Assembly: GCA_030248225.1 (NCBI GenBank)
Contig: JASANE010005137.1
Span: 1 to 64,000, forward strand
Length of the DNA stretch: 64,000 nt
Origin: Trileptium ribeirensis
Taxonomy: Eukaryota > Nematoda > Enoplea > Enoplida > Thoracostomopsidae
Direction of reading: 5' to 3'
Below, piece after piece: positions 12,151 to 24,689 of this stretch. The notes beneath the pieces are model-generated. The model ran no database searches. It was not told the DNA's origin and was given only the letters and a program-made list of their open reading frames with translations. The position numbers and the translations under genes are program-made. Positions within the stretch are counted from its first letter, which is position 1; the number at the start of each line of letters is the position of its first letter.

Positions 12151-13597
12151 ATAGTTCTTAAACTTTACCAAAATGCCAGTTTCTATGCTGAGATTGATTC
12201 CCGCGGATATTGGGAGCCTCTCAACTTGACCAGTCATATTTCCTTCTGCGAGCAATCATTTTCATCAGTCTTACAGTATTTTAGCTTGACAACAATTATG
12301 CAGCGTTTACGTTATAAAGGACCCCCCTCATGTGAAGGTTTTGTCTCCCTATGGTCTAAACTATATCATCCAGTGGTATACGGTACATACGTACGCTATA
12401 TAATGAAACAGATGGTGTATAAGACACCATCAGCTTAGCTATAGTGTCTATATCTACCTATTGTTTTTGCTGACGGTGTCCAAGACACCATATAAAAAAT
12501 TTCGAATAGTGTGGTTGACACTAAGAATTAATATTGAAACTCTCCTTAACAGCGTGTACGCAATTATAAAAGCAAAAAATTTTGCTAGCTCCCTCGATTT
12601 TTTAATAGCTTGCGACGCCTTTAGTTGGCTCTGTGAAAAAAACATAACTAATTATTGAACAGCAGCTGTAACGTTTAAGAAACTCGAGTAGTTACGTTTC
12701 ACTGAGTTGCTATAGATATAAAATAAAATTTGCTGGAGCCATGTAGCACCACTAAGTCTCAACTGCTGCCCAGACGCATTTGCAGCGATACTGAGGAAAA
12801 TGAGAAAGTACCTAAGTGTGTTGGCGTAAATCCGTCTTTAAGATTGGTATTGTGGCAATACAATTTTGGGGAAGGGGGCAATAGCTATATTCATACGTAA
12901 AGATGTGCACGTTTCCGTTAAAATATGACTGTGCCGCCCGAGGTTTGTGCCTGTGCCTAGATGCTACGAAAAGGAATAAGCTGTTTTTCCGATAGTGTAC
13001 ATTAGCACTGTTAGCAAATGTTGTTGTGTTTTGTACATTGATGCCGTCGTTACTAAATAGGTTGCACCAACCGAAACTAGAGGCATGGTAATCCAGTGTC
13101 GCCCACCGGTGACGCTCTAGAGTTAGCGGTACACGTTTAGTATTATAATAACATAAGTTCCTGCGCCAAACTGTTGCGCACAATGTAACGTGCTTCTACA
13201 CAATTTTTGTAATTGCTACGTCGATACTTAGCACTACAATAAAACAGAACTTTATATGCTGCATTATATTTAATCCAATAAATTCTGAGCCTGTTATATC
13301 TATTTATATTACTATATGACATAAACATACATTCACGAGGTTTTACCTCCCTGGGGGTAGCAGCATCTTCTGGTGGGGAGGGGACTTATCTTAGCGTCCC
13401 AAAGGGTATCAGCAGGTCGGCAGAGGGTGCGTCGTCGTCGCTAAGGCAGGGAGCGATCCCACTCCTCAATGGGTAGATGATCCCTTCTCTTTCTAATGAG
13501 CAGGTATGTGCATAAAAGTATTATATTAAAGCTGTCACGTTAGAGTAGTGTGAACGTCAACTATTAGAATGACACAGTAGAAGAGTAAAAAACGGGT

Positions 13598-13845
13598 CTA
13601 CGACAATTGACTCCGCACAACTGACTCCCAACACAATTGACTCCCGCACAATTGACTCCCGGACATTTGACTCCCGGACATCTGACTCCCAACACATTTG
13701 ACTCCCAACACATTTGACTCCCAACACATTTGACTCCCTGCACATTTGACTCCAGGACATTTGACTCCCGGACATTTGACTCCCGGACATTTGACTCCCG
13801 GACATTTGACTCCCGGACATCTGACTCGCAGAGCTATTGCCACAA
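13598..13845 (+). repeat. left TIR of the MULE, 15-bp tandem units
   Basis: Unit TTGACTCCCGGACAT with variants (CCCAACACA, CCCGCACAA, CCCTGCACA) repeats about 15 times. A 15-bp unit keeps all three frames open, which explains the spurious overlapping ORFs on both strands here. Confidence 0.95.
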
Positions 13846-14182
13846 TATCTGTAAAAAGAGAAACTGTCCCTGGTATAATTCCTATCCGCTCGAGTTGCCA
13901 ACACACAGCTCATGGAAAAAAATTCGAATACTTAGAAACACGTTTATAATTTTAATGATAAAGTAAGCAGCAACGATGTAGATATTGTATTTTTAACAAA
14001 ATGGAATGATGCTTAAGCAAAAACTAAAACCTTGAAACATATGACACTCAAGCTATTGCACGAAAAACTGATGCTGTGATGAGACCGCTGGCTCTCAGTT
14101 ATCAAATTAATAACATTAATAATTACGACCCTCTTAACATGCAAGTATTAACAAGTGTCTAGTGTCCACCAGTGTCTATCGT

Positions 14183-15630
14183 TTAGAACTGAAAATTATA
14201 AGCGATACCACGAAGTGTTTCGACAAAATCGCGAACGTCGTACCAGTCGAGAAGGCGATACAAACGCCGCTGAAGGTCCCGATAGCGCTTCTTTTCCGGC
14301 GCTGGTGCATTTCCTGCATTCAATCCTGCGATTCCAAGCTGGTTTAACGCTTGTTCTTTCTTCAAAATTGCAACGAATTTATAAAGGTTCGGATATTGAG
14401 ATCCGACCAACGACTGGAAACCTCTGTGCCAGCCTTCTAAACTGTTATTTGTCCTATCTTGATCATTGACTGTTCGGTCATGCACATTCCAAAGATTAAC
14501 TGTATACCGCGGAGCTCGACGAGAACGGTCAGGTTGCATTCGACCCAAGTAATTATCTTCAAAGTAGTCAGCGATTGGTTGCGCTCGGCGGTCAAAACGA
14601 GAATGAGTTATAAGCTCTTCAAATGTTTGTTCGACGTGCTCAGGGCGCACTAGGGCTAGAGCCGGGATACATTTAGACCACGTTGCAAATGCGGCATTCT
14701 GTTCATAAAGCTGCTGAAGTCCGTTGTCAGCAATGTGACGATATACCCTTTGGCACAGATGAAAGAAACAACCAGTACATCGATTCCAGAAAACTCGGCC
14801 CTAAACGCTGAAATCGCAGCAAGCTCGAAATCGTTCATAAGAAACCCTGGATTTAGCCCTGGTTGTAAAATTTTCAACAGTTGCAATACAGATCAGTAAA
14901 GTGCTTCGGTTTTGCCAGGCATCAAAATAAACACCAATGGCATGAATTCATCCATATATCGACCATGAATTGTATACAATTGTCGAAATGGTTGCGGAGT
15001 AATTTTGAAGGTGCCATCAGCAGACCATTCCCCACACTGGACTAGAATTGCCAAATTTTGTCGAGTAGAGAAAATGACATGTCTGTCTTGACCTGGTCCT
15101 GAGTCGTACAACAGAAATTGTTCCCCCTCTGCAGTACCATCTAAAGTCATTTGCTTTTGACCAAAGCGAAGCTCAAACAAATCAGTAGGCTGTGGTTGGA
15201 TGTCATTGCACTCATTGCGCTGACGTTGTATTGTGCGTTTAAGTGACCTTTTGGTTGGCATTTCAGCAGCAGAATCCTCAGGGAGCCCTTGAACTGCGTC
15301 TGCCATAATTTGCTGCGCGGTCTCCAGCGTTGTACGAGCTATTTCGCGAATATCAGCGACAGCGGCTAGCGCGCTGTTACGTCCTGCTTCAGGACCGTGG
15401 TTGTGCTCTGTAACGACGTCCAATGGCACTAAAGCCTCATTTTGCACTTTAAGGCGGCCTTTGCAATGATGCGAGTTCTTTTTTTCACAAACCCAGCTCG
15501 AATGCGTAGGTGGCGTTAGATCCTTATGTTTTACATAAAAATATCCCTCATGATGAATTTTTGTGCGACCGCGACTTGTAGAAAGCATTATAATTACAAT
15601 CAACAGTAAAGCTACACTTATAATCTTCAC
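14183..15630 (-). pseudogene. FLYWCH-MULE transposase, broken
   Basis: The reading runs right to left. At the N-terminus (about 15560-15370) is a FLYWCH-type zinc finger: SSWVCEKK, HHCKGRL and EHNHG supply the W, C, C and H-x-H ligands. At about 15010-14893 comes the MULE catalytic core with WSADGTFKITP (first Asp of the DDE triad) and PLVFILMPGKTEALY. An in-frame TGA at about 14890 then interrupts it. After it comes a segment with LMNDFELAAISAF (second Asp), then a one-base frameshift near 14780. The last frame (from about 14775 down to 14183) carries the HLCQRVYRHI-like and TNNSLEGWHRGF motifs expected at the C-terminus. One stop and one frameshift are enough to inactivate it. Confidence 0.85.
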
Positions 15631-15757
15631 TACGAATAAAAAGTAGACGGTAAACTATAAAAACTAAATTAAAAATAACTAAAATAATTAAAAGTTCTAT
15701 TCCACCTACGCTTTGCGTCATCGGCAGCGATATCACGTACTGTATTGGTGCATTACT

Positions 15758-15815
15758 ATTCCGAGGGTGGTCAAGTGGCTAAGCTTTGGACTGATAAAGG
15801 CTCCGCGTACAAGCC
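15758..15815 (+). other. tRNA-like fragment inside the MULE
   Basis: TGGTCAAGTGG (about 15768) is a full A-box match, followed by an anticodon-arm-like segment. A weak B-box-like GTACAAGCC lies near 15809. It may derive from a Ser/Leu tRNA or a tRNA-derived SINE. It lies between the transposase start and the right TIR. Confidence 0.3.
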
Positions 15816-16004
15816 AGTGGGCCCGTACATTGAAACCATATTTTCGTAACACATTAACGTTACCGTAAGCGGTCAGAAAAAAGGTCGCAGGGGCGTCATG
15901 TGGGCAGTTCGGGGGAGGGGGGGGGGCGGAGCTCTTAATGCACGAGCTAAATTTGTCGCCAAATACATTAGAACAAAGATGCCAAAGAGTGGGTGTCAAA
16001 TTTC

Positions 16005-16172
16005 TCGAAGTCAAATGTCCGGGAGTCATATGTCCGAGAGTCATATGTCCGGGAGTCAAATGTCCGGGAGTCAAATGTCCGAGAGTCAAATGTCCGGGAG
16101 TCAAAAGTGCAGGGAGTCAAATGTGTTGGGAGTCAATTGTGCCGGGAGTCAATTGTGCGGAAGTCAACTGTC
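16005..16172 (-). repeat. right TIR of the MULE, inverted 15-bp units
   Basis: About 12 units of GGGAGTCAAATGTCC and variants, the reverse complement of the left array. The order of variant units (CCGGACA, CTGCACA, CAACACA, CGGCACA) mirrors that of the left arm. Confidence 0.95.
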
Positions 16173-16849
16173 GCACTTCCGTAAAAAACAAAACGTGACG
16201 ACTTGATTAAAGTTATAAACACAGCGCAACATATGTTTCATAGCATATGGTAGCAGCATAAACAAGTAAGAATAACAACATGGTGTCGCTGACACCATAC
16301 TACATAGTTTAAAATCTAATAATGTAGCCTCCACCATACCAATATAGATGGTATAGTAGGGGTGGGTACCCGCTGCGAATACATGTAGAAACACCATGGT
16401 GTCGCAGACGTCATATAATGGATGGTGGAAGGGTGGACAAAAGTTTCACTTGGAGGTTTTTTATGACGTGACCGCTGCATTTTATTACCAACTATTAGCA
16501 ATTATATTACTCTACGTAAATGCATTTTTGCATGGCCACGATGTTTTACGAAAAGTCTAGATGTCCTCTAAGTTACTTTTACACCCTGAGGTTCCGACAA
16601 AAGGGCAGGCAAAACTTTAGTAATTATGAGCAGTATTACAAAAATTGGGGAAAATTATTAAGAAAATCTGGGGAGAATGACAACATGTTGGTAATACTAT
16701 GTTGTCAACCTCAAGCCCTCCCATCGGAATCGTCTACCCTCTAGCCGACAATCTTTAGAAACTTGTGACGGCAGGCTATGTTACCACTAGTAGAGGTGAT
16801 ACAACCTGTATTTATAGCGCGCCTAAGATCAACGTTTTGTACGAATCTC

Positions 16850-17370
16850 CTAACGTTTTGTAAAACGTATCTAAATATATACTGAAAATACACGCTCGAT
16901 AATATTTGCCACATTAACAGTAGTAAAATTAAAAATATGCAAGTAAATATAAAACCCCGGTTCTCGAGGAGTTCGGGCGATGAGTCATTAATTATATATA
17001 ATATAGTATGTTTATGTGTCACATAACTATTATATATGTTTATGGGTATGTTGTATATAAACATAAAAACGTTTTCTAAAAAGTATCTAAATAAAAACAC
17101 TGAGATTACGCGCTTGATAATCCTTGCTCGTTAACAGTATTAAAATTTATAATATACGAGCAAATATAAAACCCCGGTTCGCGGGGTGCTCGGGCGATTG
17201 GTCATTAACTATATATAATGAAATATGTTTAAGTATCATATAACTATTACATATTGCATATATTATATATGTTTATGGGTATGTTCTATATAAACACAAA
17301 AACGGTTTGTAAAAAGTATCTAAATACATCAGACAAAGATTGTGTGATCGATAATCTTTGCCACGTTGAG
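16850..17370. repeat. 217-232-bp tandem repeat, about 2.3 copies
   Basis: GTATCTAAAT recurs at about 16867, 17084 and 17316, ATAAAACCCCGGTT at about 16952 and 17167, and ATGTTTATGGGTATGTT at about 17035 and 17266. The array abuts the start of the polymerase remnant and may belong to the Polinton terminal or subterminal region. Confidence 0.75.
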
Positions 17371-19815
17371 GAGCGTATAGGGTGTTGTCGTAATAATCAA
17401 CCAACACGCGTTAACGTAACTCCACCGGATTTAACTGTAGAATTAAACAACCTTCATAGTATGCAGCGCTCTCCACACGGCATCTATGTGATTTTCGAAG
17501 GCGTCCTCGAGGAGATCGAAACACGTCAACCGTCACCTGTTACTTCATTTACCAATAAGTACTAACGTCACACTTAATGCGTTATGGACTAGTGGATGTG
17601 TTCGGAGATACAGTGTTAAATACAGAGTTACAACAACAATATGGTAATTGGAGAATCCGTCTATCGCGATGACTATGTTGTCGAATTTTTTTCGCGGGGC
17701 GTTATCGGTATAACGGAAAATCATCAATGGCAGCGAATGGCAAAACAGAAAACAATAGTAATAGGGCACAGAGATAGAATAACTTTTGGGAATACGGTTG
17801 GATGTTGCCTTCGCGAACGATTAATGTATGATGACAAAGCGGATAATCATTGTCATCTGTGCGGTCGTCAGCGCGCATGGGTCACCATAGGTGCAACATT
17901 GACTACCACTTTAGTTTCGACGTAACCGTCTTATTCTACAACTTGAGACGTTACGATGGACACTTGATTATGCAACAGCCTGTAAATGTTTGTAAAGAGA
18001 TGGATCTCGAAGTCTAATGCATTGCAAAAGGTATGGAAGACTATATGACATTTGCGATCAAACATAAAGGAAAGAAGGAAAAGCAGGTATCAGCAACCAT
18101 ATAACTATGAACGAAGTAGACTGTTGTGTCAAGGACGATGAAGAATGCTGGATGAAAACGATGATTGCGCAGAATTTATACTTAGAAATGATGGGAAAAG
18201 TGATTTAGAAGACGAAATTGGATGGAAAATAAGGTTTATTGATATATTTCAATTTTTACCATCGTTACTAAAAAGTCTTACGCTCAGTTAAAAAATAACA
18301 ATGTTGAAGCATTCGACGCTACGGTTGCAAATTTTAATGGCAACATCAATCTTATGTTACGAAAAGTTCACAGCGATTCGGTGAAATCAGACTTGTCCAC
18401 AAGCAAAATTTTACTCTGCCCTTACCGGAAACGGCATTGGCAACGAAGACTACAGACATTTAGAATTGGTATGGTGGAAAGTCAACTTTAACAATCTCGG
18501 TCAGTACCATGATTTATAGTTGAAAACATACGTATTACTTTGATGTTACATTTTTGAGAAATTAGGATTTTTCATTCTCAAAACTTATCGGTAAGGCCCA
18601 GTTCATTTACTTATTACGATTAGAACGCATGTCTCAAGAAGACGGTTGTCAAATTGGATCTCTCAACCGAAGAAGACATTTACTCATTTTTCGAAGACAG
18701 CATTCGTGGCGGCGTGTCATTATTATCAAAGAATCAAACAAACATGAGAAAGCAAGCAACTCGTACGTCAATGGATATGATGACAATTAACCAACACAAT
18801 ATATAATGTATCTCGCTGCGCATAATTTATATTGGCGGTCGATGGTACAAAACCTACTAATTTAAACAATCAACTGGCTCCTTCGAGATCAAACTAAGGA
18901 AATTGATTGGTCTACAATTAACGCGAATAGGAATGTTGGCTCTGTCATCGAAGCAGAGTTAGCATATCCCTTCTTCATGATCTACATAACGACTGCCCTT
19001 GATCCTGAACGTCTCGAAATTAACGAATATATGCTGTCAACGTCATACAAAATCCGTAAAATCGGTAACGCAGATGCTGAGAAACTCGCTCCAAACCTTC
19101 AAGAGAGACAATATTATAAGGTTTACGTAATTTACAACAGTACCTTCGGCTGGAATTGCTACTTAAACGTGTTTATCGACTAATATCGTTCATCCAATAG
19201 TAATGGAAGGAACCGTGCATGAATTTTAACCGCGCAAAAAGAACAGAAGCAAAAAGTGAGTTTGCGAAAGACGTCTATAAGCTGCTCAACAAACGCAGCT
19301 TTCAGTAACACAATGGAAAATTTTGCTCTACGTAGACGTCAACTCGGTCACCAGCGAGCGTAAGTATACAAAACTGGTGGCAAACCACCGATATTCTATG
19401 TCCTCGATACTCATCGAAGATATCTTCGCAGTCAAGTTATGCAAATCGAAAGTCGGTCAAGTTATGTAAAGCTATACATGTAGGTTTCACAGCTTTCGGT
19501 TTTTCAACGAGTCTCATGTGTGATTTTCGCTATAACTATATGAAAATCGTGTACGGCAACCGATGTCTGCTCATATTCACACATACAGATTCGCTTTGTG
19601 TTTCAGTTTTATCCACAGATATTTATAAGGATATGGCAACTAATTCAGTGCATTTCGACACCAACAACGACACAACCCATCATCCGTTATATCCTACAAC
19701 AAATAAAAATATTCTAGGCAAAATGAAGGACGACAAAGCAGGGGTTACGTTTGAAGAGTTCATCGGAATTAGGTCGAAAACGTACAGTATCAAATATGAT
19801 TTCATAAAAAAGTGA
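17340..19815 (+). pseudogene. Polinton protein-primed DNA polymerase B remnant
   Basis: Conserved landmarks appear in order over frame changes. An exonuclease I-like block (PHGIYVIFEGVLEEIET) lies at about 17470-17525 and a CxxC pair (CHLC) at about 17850. SIRGGVSLLSKNQT is at about 18691-18735. A PERLEINEYMLS block is at 18998-19036. LLIFTHTDSLC, the palm motif with the DTD catalytic pair altered in context to HTDS, is at about 19570-19605, and HHPLYPTTNKNILGKMKDD at 19677-19735. The last block (19516-19815) is the longest intact frame. Several frameshifts and stops separate the pieces, so no product is expected. Confidence 0.8.
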
Positions 19816-20439
19816 AGACAAAGAGAACTGTGAAAAATTTCGTAAAAATGTAATCAATCATAAAAAAACTATGTGGATACATTATTCGACATCATGAATT
19901 TATTTCGATTAACGCAACATGTACTGAATATAATAACTTTCAATAAAACTAGTTTGTCGGCTTTCGATTAATGAGCATGGTATTACTTCATTTGTTTACG
20001 GACATTGTGACATTACAACTGATTATAATTTTTTGTCATTGTTATATGATATGGGTAAGTAGTAATTGTACATTCGTTATTGTAAATATTTTTTGCAAAT
20101 AACATATTAGTAAATGCTGATGTACTATGAGCTGATATAGACAACCTGCACACCTAAAAGGTCTTAAACATGCAGGATTGTCTTAAAATAATTGATTATT
20201 TATGTTAGTGTAATGCGTCCGGTGGATGATAGACTTAAATCCATTTATTACGATGCAATTAATGTTGCTTGTTTCTCTATTGCAGCAAAGCTTTACCATG
20301 AAAGTGAAAACGCTGTATTGCTGTTAAATTAATGCAGTTACAGAAATGGCTTCGTGTGGAAACTTAGACGCTGCACAAGTCTAAAAGACTTAAATTCAGG
20401 AGAGTCCGTACTGTTGCTAAGTGTTTAGCAGACTTGTTT

Positions 20440-21150
20440 AAGCTAATTTCGAGGATATGTTTAACCTTGCAGCATCGAATAATGGCTTTATGTACTTGCT
20501 TGTTGCAACTGATTGTTTTTCAAAGTATGGACCGCTTGTTCCGGTGAAGAAAAACGGCAGCTACAATAGTATCATCCCTAAAAGCAGTCTTCCAGCAAGC
20601 AAAACCGCTCAACTTTCAAACATATAACAGTAAAGAGTTTGTAATCATCTTTGTCTACGACTACTGTAAAAGTATAGGTGTGAAAGCATATACTAAAATG
20701 AACAAAGAAACGTACGTAGAACGATTCATACGTACACTAAAGATTAAAATTAACATGTTCATGATGGCGCGCAATTCCCGATGATACATTGATGACTTGC
20801 AAAGTATGGCAAAAAATTAAACCGACACCGACACTAAAAACAGTATGGATTATTTCTTTCTAAAGTTTCAGTAGATGAAAAGGATAATATACGAGAGAAC
20901 CTTTTCTTAGCTAATGATATTGATGTTCACTACAAGTACCAGATCGGTGATGTTGTACGTATTAGTACCTTTTGAGTATGGCTTCCACCAACTTTGGTCA
21001 CTTTAAGCGTTTACATCCAGCAATTAGGTCCCGTGCAACTTCCAGTATATGAGATATAAGGTGCAAATAACGAAAATATCTTGGTTAGGTTTTACACCTG
21101 GAACTTCTAAAAGTCTGTGTGGGTGATAATACATATAAGATTGAAAAGCT
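20440..21150 (+). pseudogene. Polinton/retroviral-type integrase remnant
   Basis: At about 20490-20560 a frame reads YLLVATDCFSKYGPLVPV, the first catalytic Asp block of the rve integrase core. NSKEFV (second acidic block, Asp position not obvious) follows near 20630 and YVERFIRTLK (the catalytic Glu block) at about 20713-20745. At about 21130-21160 YKIEKLKRKQK resembles the start of the C-terminal chromodomain of Polinton integrases. Stops and frame changes interrupt it. Same strand as the polymerase upstream, as in Polintons. Confidence 0.75.
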
Positions 21151-22225
21151 TAAACGCAAACAAAAAGTAGTAGAGAGTACCCATTGAAATGGTTGCGGTG
21201 CCGCAGCAGTATAAAACCATGGGTAGCTGAATGGGATTTACGACATATCTAGGGTTACAAAACATACCAATAGAGTGAAACACAGGCATATTAAGAGTAG
21301 TTATAGGGAGACAAAAAGATATAGAGTAGGGGTACATGTATACAGTATAAAGGTACGTATTAGTACATAATGCGAATATATAGGAACATAAAACGCATGT
21401 ATTGCGACAAAATAGCGGTACATAATATGGGTAATTGGGCAAGTTATATGGTTGCATAATAGGGGTACGTATGGGTACAGAAATATATTGAGCTACAAAA
21501 TAGAAGTTCCCGAAAGTTCTTAACAAAAGGTAATCTTATAAAATGACATCTATAGATTATGTATCGGTCCACTGTAATCGTGCTTATGCTTCTCTCCAAA
21601 ATTTGCATGAACCTAAAAAACCTATAGATCTCAACCACACAACCTACTATTGATAGATGTTCACTTGGCGTTATGGCTTAGCTAAATTCTCAATTTGCGT
21701 TTAAGCATTAGAAAAGTCAATAGTTTTTGGCATCGCAAAATTTTTATCTCGATTATACGTTCTTGGATTAGCCGACGGCAAAGGTTATGAAGCACAATGT
21801 AATTTTTTCATTTTGTTCGCAGTACGAATAGCCTATTGAAGGAAGGCAACCCGTTACATCAGAACATACTGCTGTTACATACCTTTACTATTGCTGTAGT
21901 TGCAAAAGCATTATTTAGCAAAAGTTTTCTATAATTGCAAAAGTATTATTTAGCAGAAGGTTTCTGTTATTTTGCTACAAAATATGTAGCGCCACCTTCT
22001 TTATTACACTAAATTTGTGTCGATGTCCATGAGTAATGCCATAGTTAAATGATAAAATTTAGCACAAGCAAGACAGCTGCCGCCAGGCATGTAGTGATAA
22101 ACCTTACATAAACCACAAGCGTTGTAATTAATGCTATGTATAATCATACACTTTAGTTTCTGTAACATACGACATGTACTGAGTAGTTATGCACAGCGTA
22201 TATATTTGATTATAATGCGTCGTTC
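21151..22225. other. unassigned stretch with GGGTAC/GGTACGTA low complexity
   Basis: From about 21300 to 21490 the words GGGTAC, GGTACGTA and TATAGGG recur and keep a 139-codon minus-strand frame open; its Tyr/Ile/Cys-rich translation looks like a repeat shadow. A loose duplication of GCAAAAGTATTATTTAGCA is at about 21900-21955. No gene was recognised. Confidence 0.4.
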
Positions 22226-22520
22226 ACAGAGATCTGCGTGCACTAAAAGCACACCGTAAGCTATTGCAAAGACAATATATTTTCGTTATGTTATTGCAGA
22301 GTGTAAAGCTTTTCTATTTTGGTTCCAACAATAGCGTTGCCCATAAATATTGTTGTCGCAATAACGTTTGCTTTTAGTGCACCTAACAAAGAAACTATAT
22401 TGTTGTTGCAACATCAATAGTTTGAAAATGCCATTGTAGCGACAATAGAATCTAACACAAATGCAGCGACAATACTTTTCTCGTAGCATGTTAGCAACAT
22501 TATCAGTTACGGATATAGTT
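22226..22520 (+). repeat. left TIR of the 2.8-kb element
   Basis: Inverted partner of 24690-24984. The arm is rich in short direct words GCGACAATA/GCAACAATA. Confidence 0.8.
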
Positions 22521-22993
22521 AACTGCAATATAATGCTGACTTCTATTGCATTAACGATAAAAATTTGGTAGCTATTGTAACGACAACGTAATTACATTTA
22601 TAAATTAATGTCGTGTCTCTGTTCATAGATATTAATGCGATTGCTATAAAAATTTGGCCTATTGTTTCACTAATAATAAACATAGGTTATTATTTGTACC
22701 TGGCTTATTTAATATTTAAATAAAACCATAATATGGTTGGCGCATGTAACCCTGAGGGGCAATACATTATATCGTTAGAAAGAAGCGCAAAACTGGGGTT
22801 CTGCTACTTAGGCATAATGTACGTCTTATATATGAGCCTAAGCTTAGTATACCGAGACACCGGGTATCGGCTTACTTACAGGGTACCCTAGACTAATTTT
22901 AGCTGTTCGCGTAAGCTGCCGCTTCCTTCCATAATTGTTGCATATGCGACTATCACGCTTCCTTCCATATTTGATGTATATGCGACTTTTAAA

Positions 22994-23075
22994 TTATACG
23001 GCTTTCACATTATAGTGTCCCCACTGTTTGTAACTTTTAATCTCTTGTAGCGGCCCCTCTGCTGCACAGACGGCC
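22994..23075 (+). mobile_element. MITE family A end inside the 2.8-kb element
   Basis: ACGGCTTTCACATTATAGTG followed by TCCCCACTGTTTGTAACTTT matches family-A termini. A mate was not found, so it is a fragment. Confidence 0.5.
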
Positions 23076-23908
23076 ACAGCCATAACTATACCGTATAACA
23101 AAATCTGAGCATCTGAGAACCCGATTTGTAGAATTGTAGCAAGTCTTTTGGTTGTTTGGCACTGCTGGAAGGGAACCAAGAATGATCCGTATATAGGTTT
23201 CTCGATTTGCTGAATAAGACGGTTTCTTATCTACAGTCGGTGATGAATATTCAATAATATTTCGCAAACGAACGAAGAACAATTCATAACAAAAAGACAT
23301 GCAGTGCTCACACTATATTAGCGGATGTCCTGTTATAAGAAAAACCCTTGTGACAATACAGGAAATCATAAACTAAGTTTGATAGTTGTTTTTACGTTTT
23401 TTACGATAATTGTCAGACAGATGATTAGTTTCAGCGGTCATTCTAGAGTTTTAAGCGGGGTCGAGATTTGTTAGACTGCATTGCATAAATGTTTATACGA
23501 GGAAGATGGACACTCTATATAATACGATTATATTTAGATGGTTATTTTATAACAAACTAATATTTCACCTCAGTTCTGAATCTGTCCTTTTAACACTTTA
23601 CTCTTTAAACACTTCACTTATGAATTTCCACAAATGCTGTGGACAGATTCCGTAATTTAAATAGTTGTGCTTTCCAGTCACCCTTTCATATGTAATCATT
23701 GTTAATTTTGGCAAAAACTGCCACAATATATAAATTCTGACTATTCAGAGCGCGGTATGACATTTAAATTACAAGACGCATCTGTATCTCTAGACGTATT
23801 TTCCTCTGGGTAGAAGTTGAATTTGGGGTGTATGTTAGTTAGTATGTAAACATTCAATATTTATATAAAATTATATCCTGAACTACACGGAAATATATAC
23901 ATATACCA

Positions 23909-23931
23909 TTATATATATATATATATATATC
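23909..23931. repeat. (AT)n microsatellite
   Basis: Uninterrupted AT dinucleotide run of about 22 bases. Confidence 0.9.
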
Positions 23932-24689
23932 ATTTCGATAACATATTATTTATCAATATAGTTTACGTTTAAGAAGCGAATTACCACATGTGTAGCACTG
24001 CAATATTTGCCTTTCTGTCTACATTAGTTACTGCTATTAAATGGAGATATAACATCTATTTCACTGCTGGCAGAAATAAATGAATTAGTTAAACAACCTA
24101 TATTTGAAGCATTTCGTTGCTTTGATTTCAACGCGTCGCAGGCAAAATGGTACTATATTCGTATTCTAAATAAGATTACATAGCGTGCTGTAGATAAATA
24201 ACATATATTATGAGTTTTGCTTTAAGCATATAAAAGAGCTTTTAGTTTTGATATGTAAGTCGCACAGCCATCATAGAATTCTTGAAAATTTGTATTAAGT
24301 AACGAATATAGCCACTTTAATGTATTTCGACTAAGTTCGTGTACTAAATTCTATATTTTGTGCCGAAAAGTCCACTGACAAGTTGATGTGTTTCGGCATT
24401 TAACGCTAATCGTTTAGCTGTACGCTCGAATTTCGTTTTTGGGACTATTTAAACTATTTTATAGAATTGAATCTGAAAATGCAGGCAAAAAAGAAAAGCG
24501 CTGCATAAAGTTCCACTCAAAATTGTTACGTCATTCGCACAATGCTAATGTATGAAATGCCGCGCTTAAAATAAGTATGTAATCACGACCACATAAATAA
24601 TTTATGACAGTATACATTGTATGTATGATATACAACGTTATCCTTTAGACGGCAGTATAACCATGAAGCTATCAAAAATGAGATTGAGC

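Larger units (their letters stand above)
13598..16185 (-). mobile_element. MULE-type DNA transposon with repeat-built TIRs
   Basis: Two inverted arms (13598-13845 and 16005-16172) enclose a minus-strand transposase with FLYWCH and MULE hallmarks. The arms consist of tandem 15-bp units, TTGACTCCCGGACAT and variants, about 15 copies at left and about 12 inverted at right. Their outer edges are alike: the left begins GACAATTGACTCC and the right, reversed, GACAGTTGACTTCC. The element is about 2.6 kb and dead because the transposase is broken. Target duplication could not be fixed by eye. Confidence 0.8.
12298..16480. mobile_element. probable MITE family A copy split by a MULE insertion
   Basis: A family-A end at 12298 (ATGCAGCGTTTACGTTATAA) faces an inverted family-A end finishing at 16480 (TTATGACGTGACCGCTGCAT). 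Inside both flanks are the GGTGTC...GACACC palindromes typical of the family (12412-12433, 12472-12492, 16281-16298). The MULE at 13598-16185 lies between. That the two ends belong to one element is inferred from their orientation. They could also be two separate copies. Confidence 0.45.
17340..21150 (+). mobile_element. decayed Maverick/Polinton fragment
   Basis: A protein-primed DNA polymerase B remnant and an integrase remnant lie on the same strand in a 3.8-kb stretch, a combination diagnostic of Maverick/Polinton elements. Capsid, packaging ATPase and maturation protease genes expected in a 15-20-kb element were not recognised nearby, and no terminal inverted repeat was identified. It is a truncated, heavily mutated copy. 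Confidence 0.8.

Noticed and set aside
12812..13183. 123-codon minus-strand frame
   Set aside because: No domain, no splice context and mixed composition; probably chance.
13557..13913. Overlapping ORFs of repeated peptides such as GSQMSGSQMS
   Set aside because: The 15-bp tandem unit keeps all frames open; these are artefacts of the MULE TIR.
21107..21526. 139-codon minus-strand frame, Tyr/Ile/Cys-rich
   Set aside because: It lies over GGGTAC/GGTACGTA low complexity and overlaps the plus-strand Polinton integrase end. No domain is visible.
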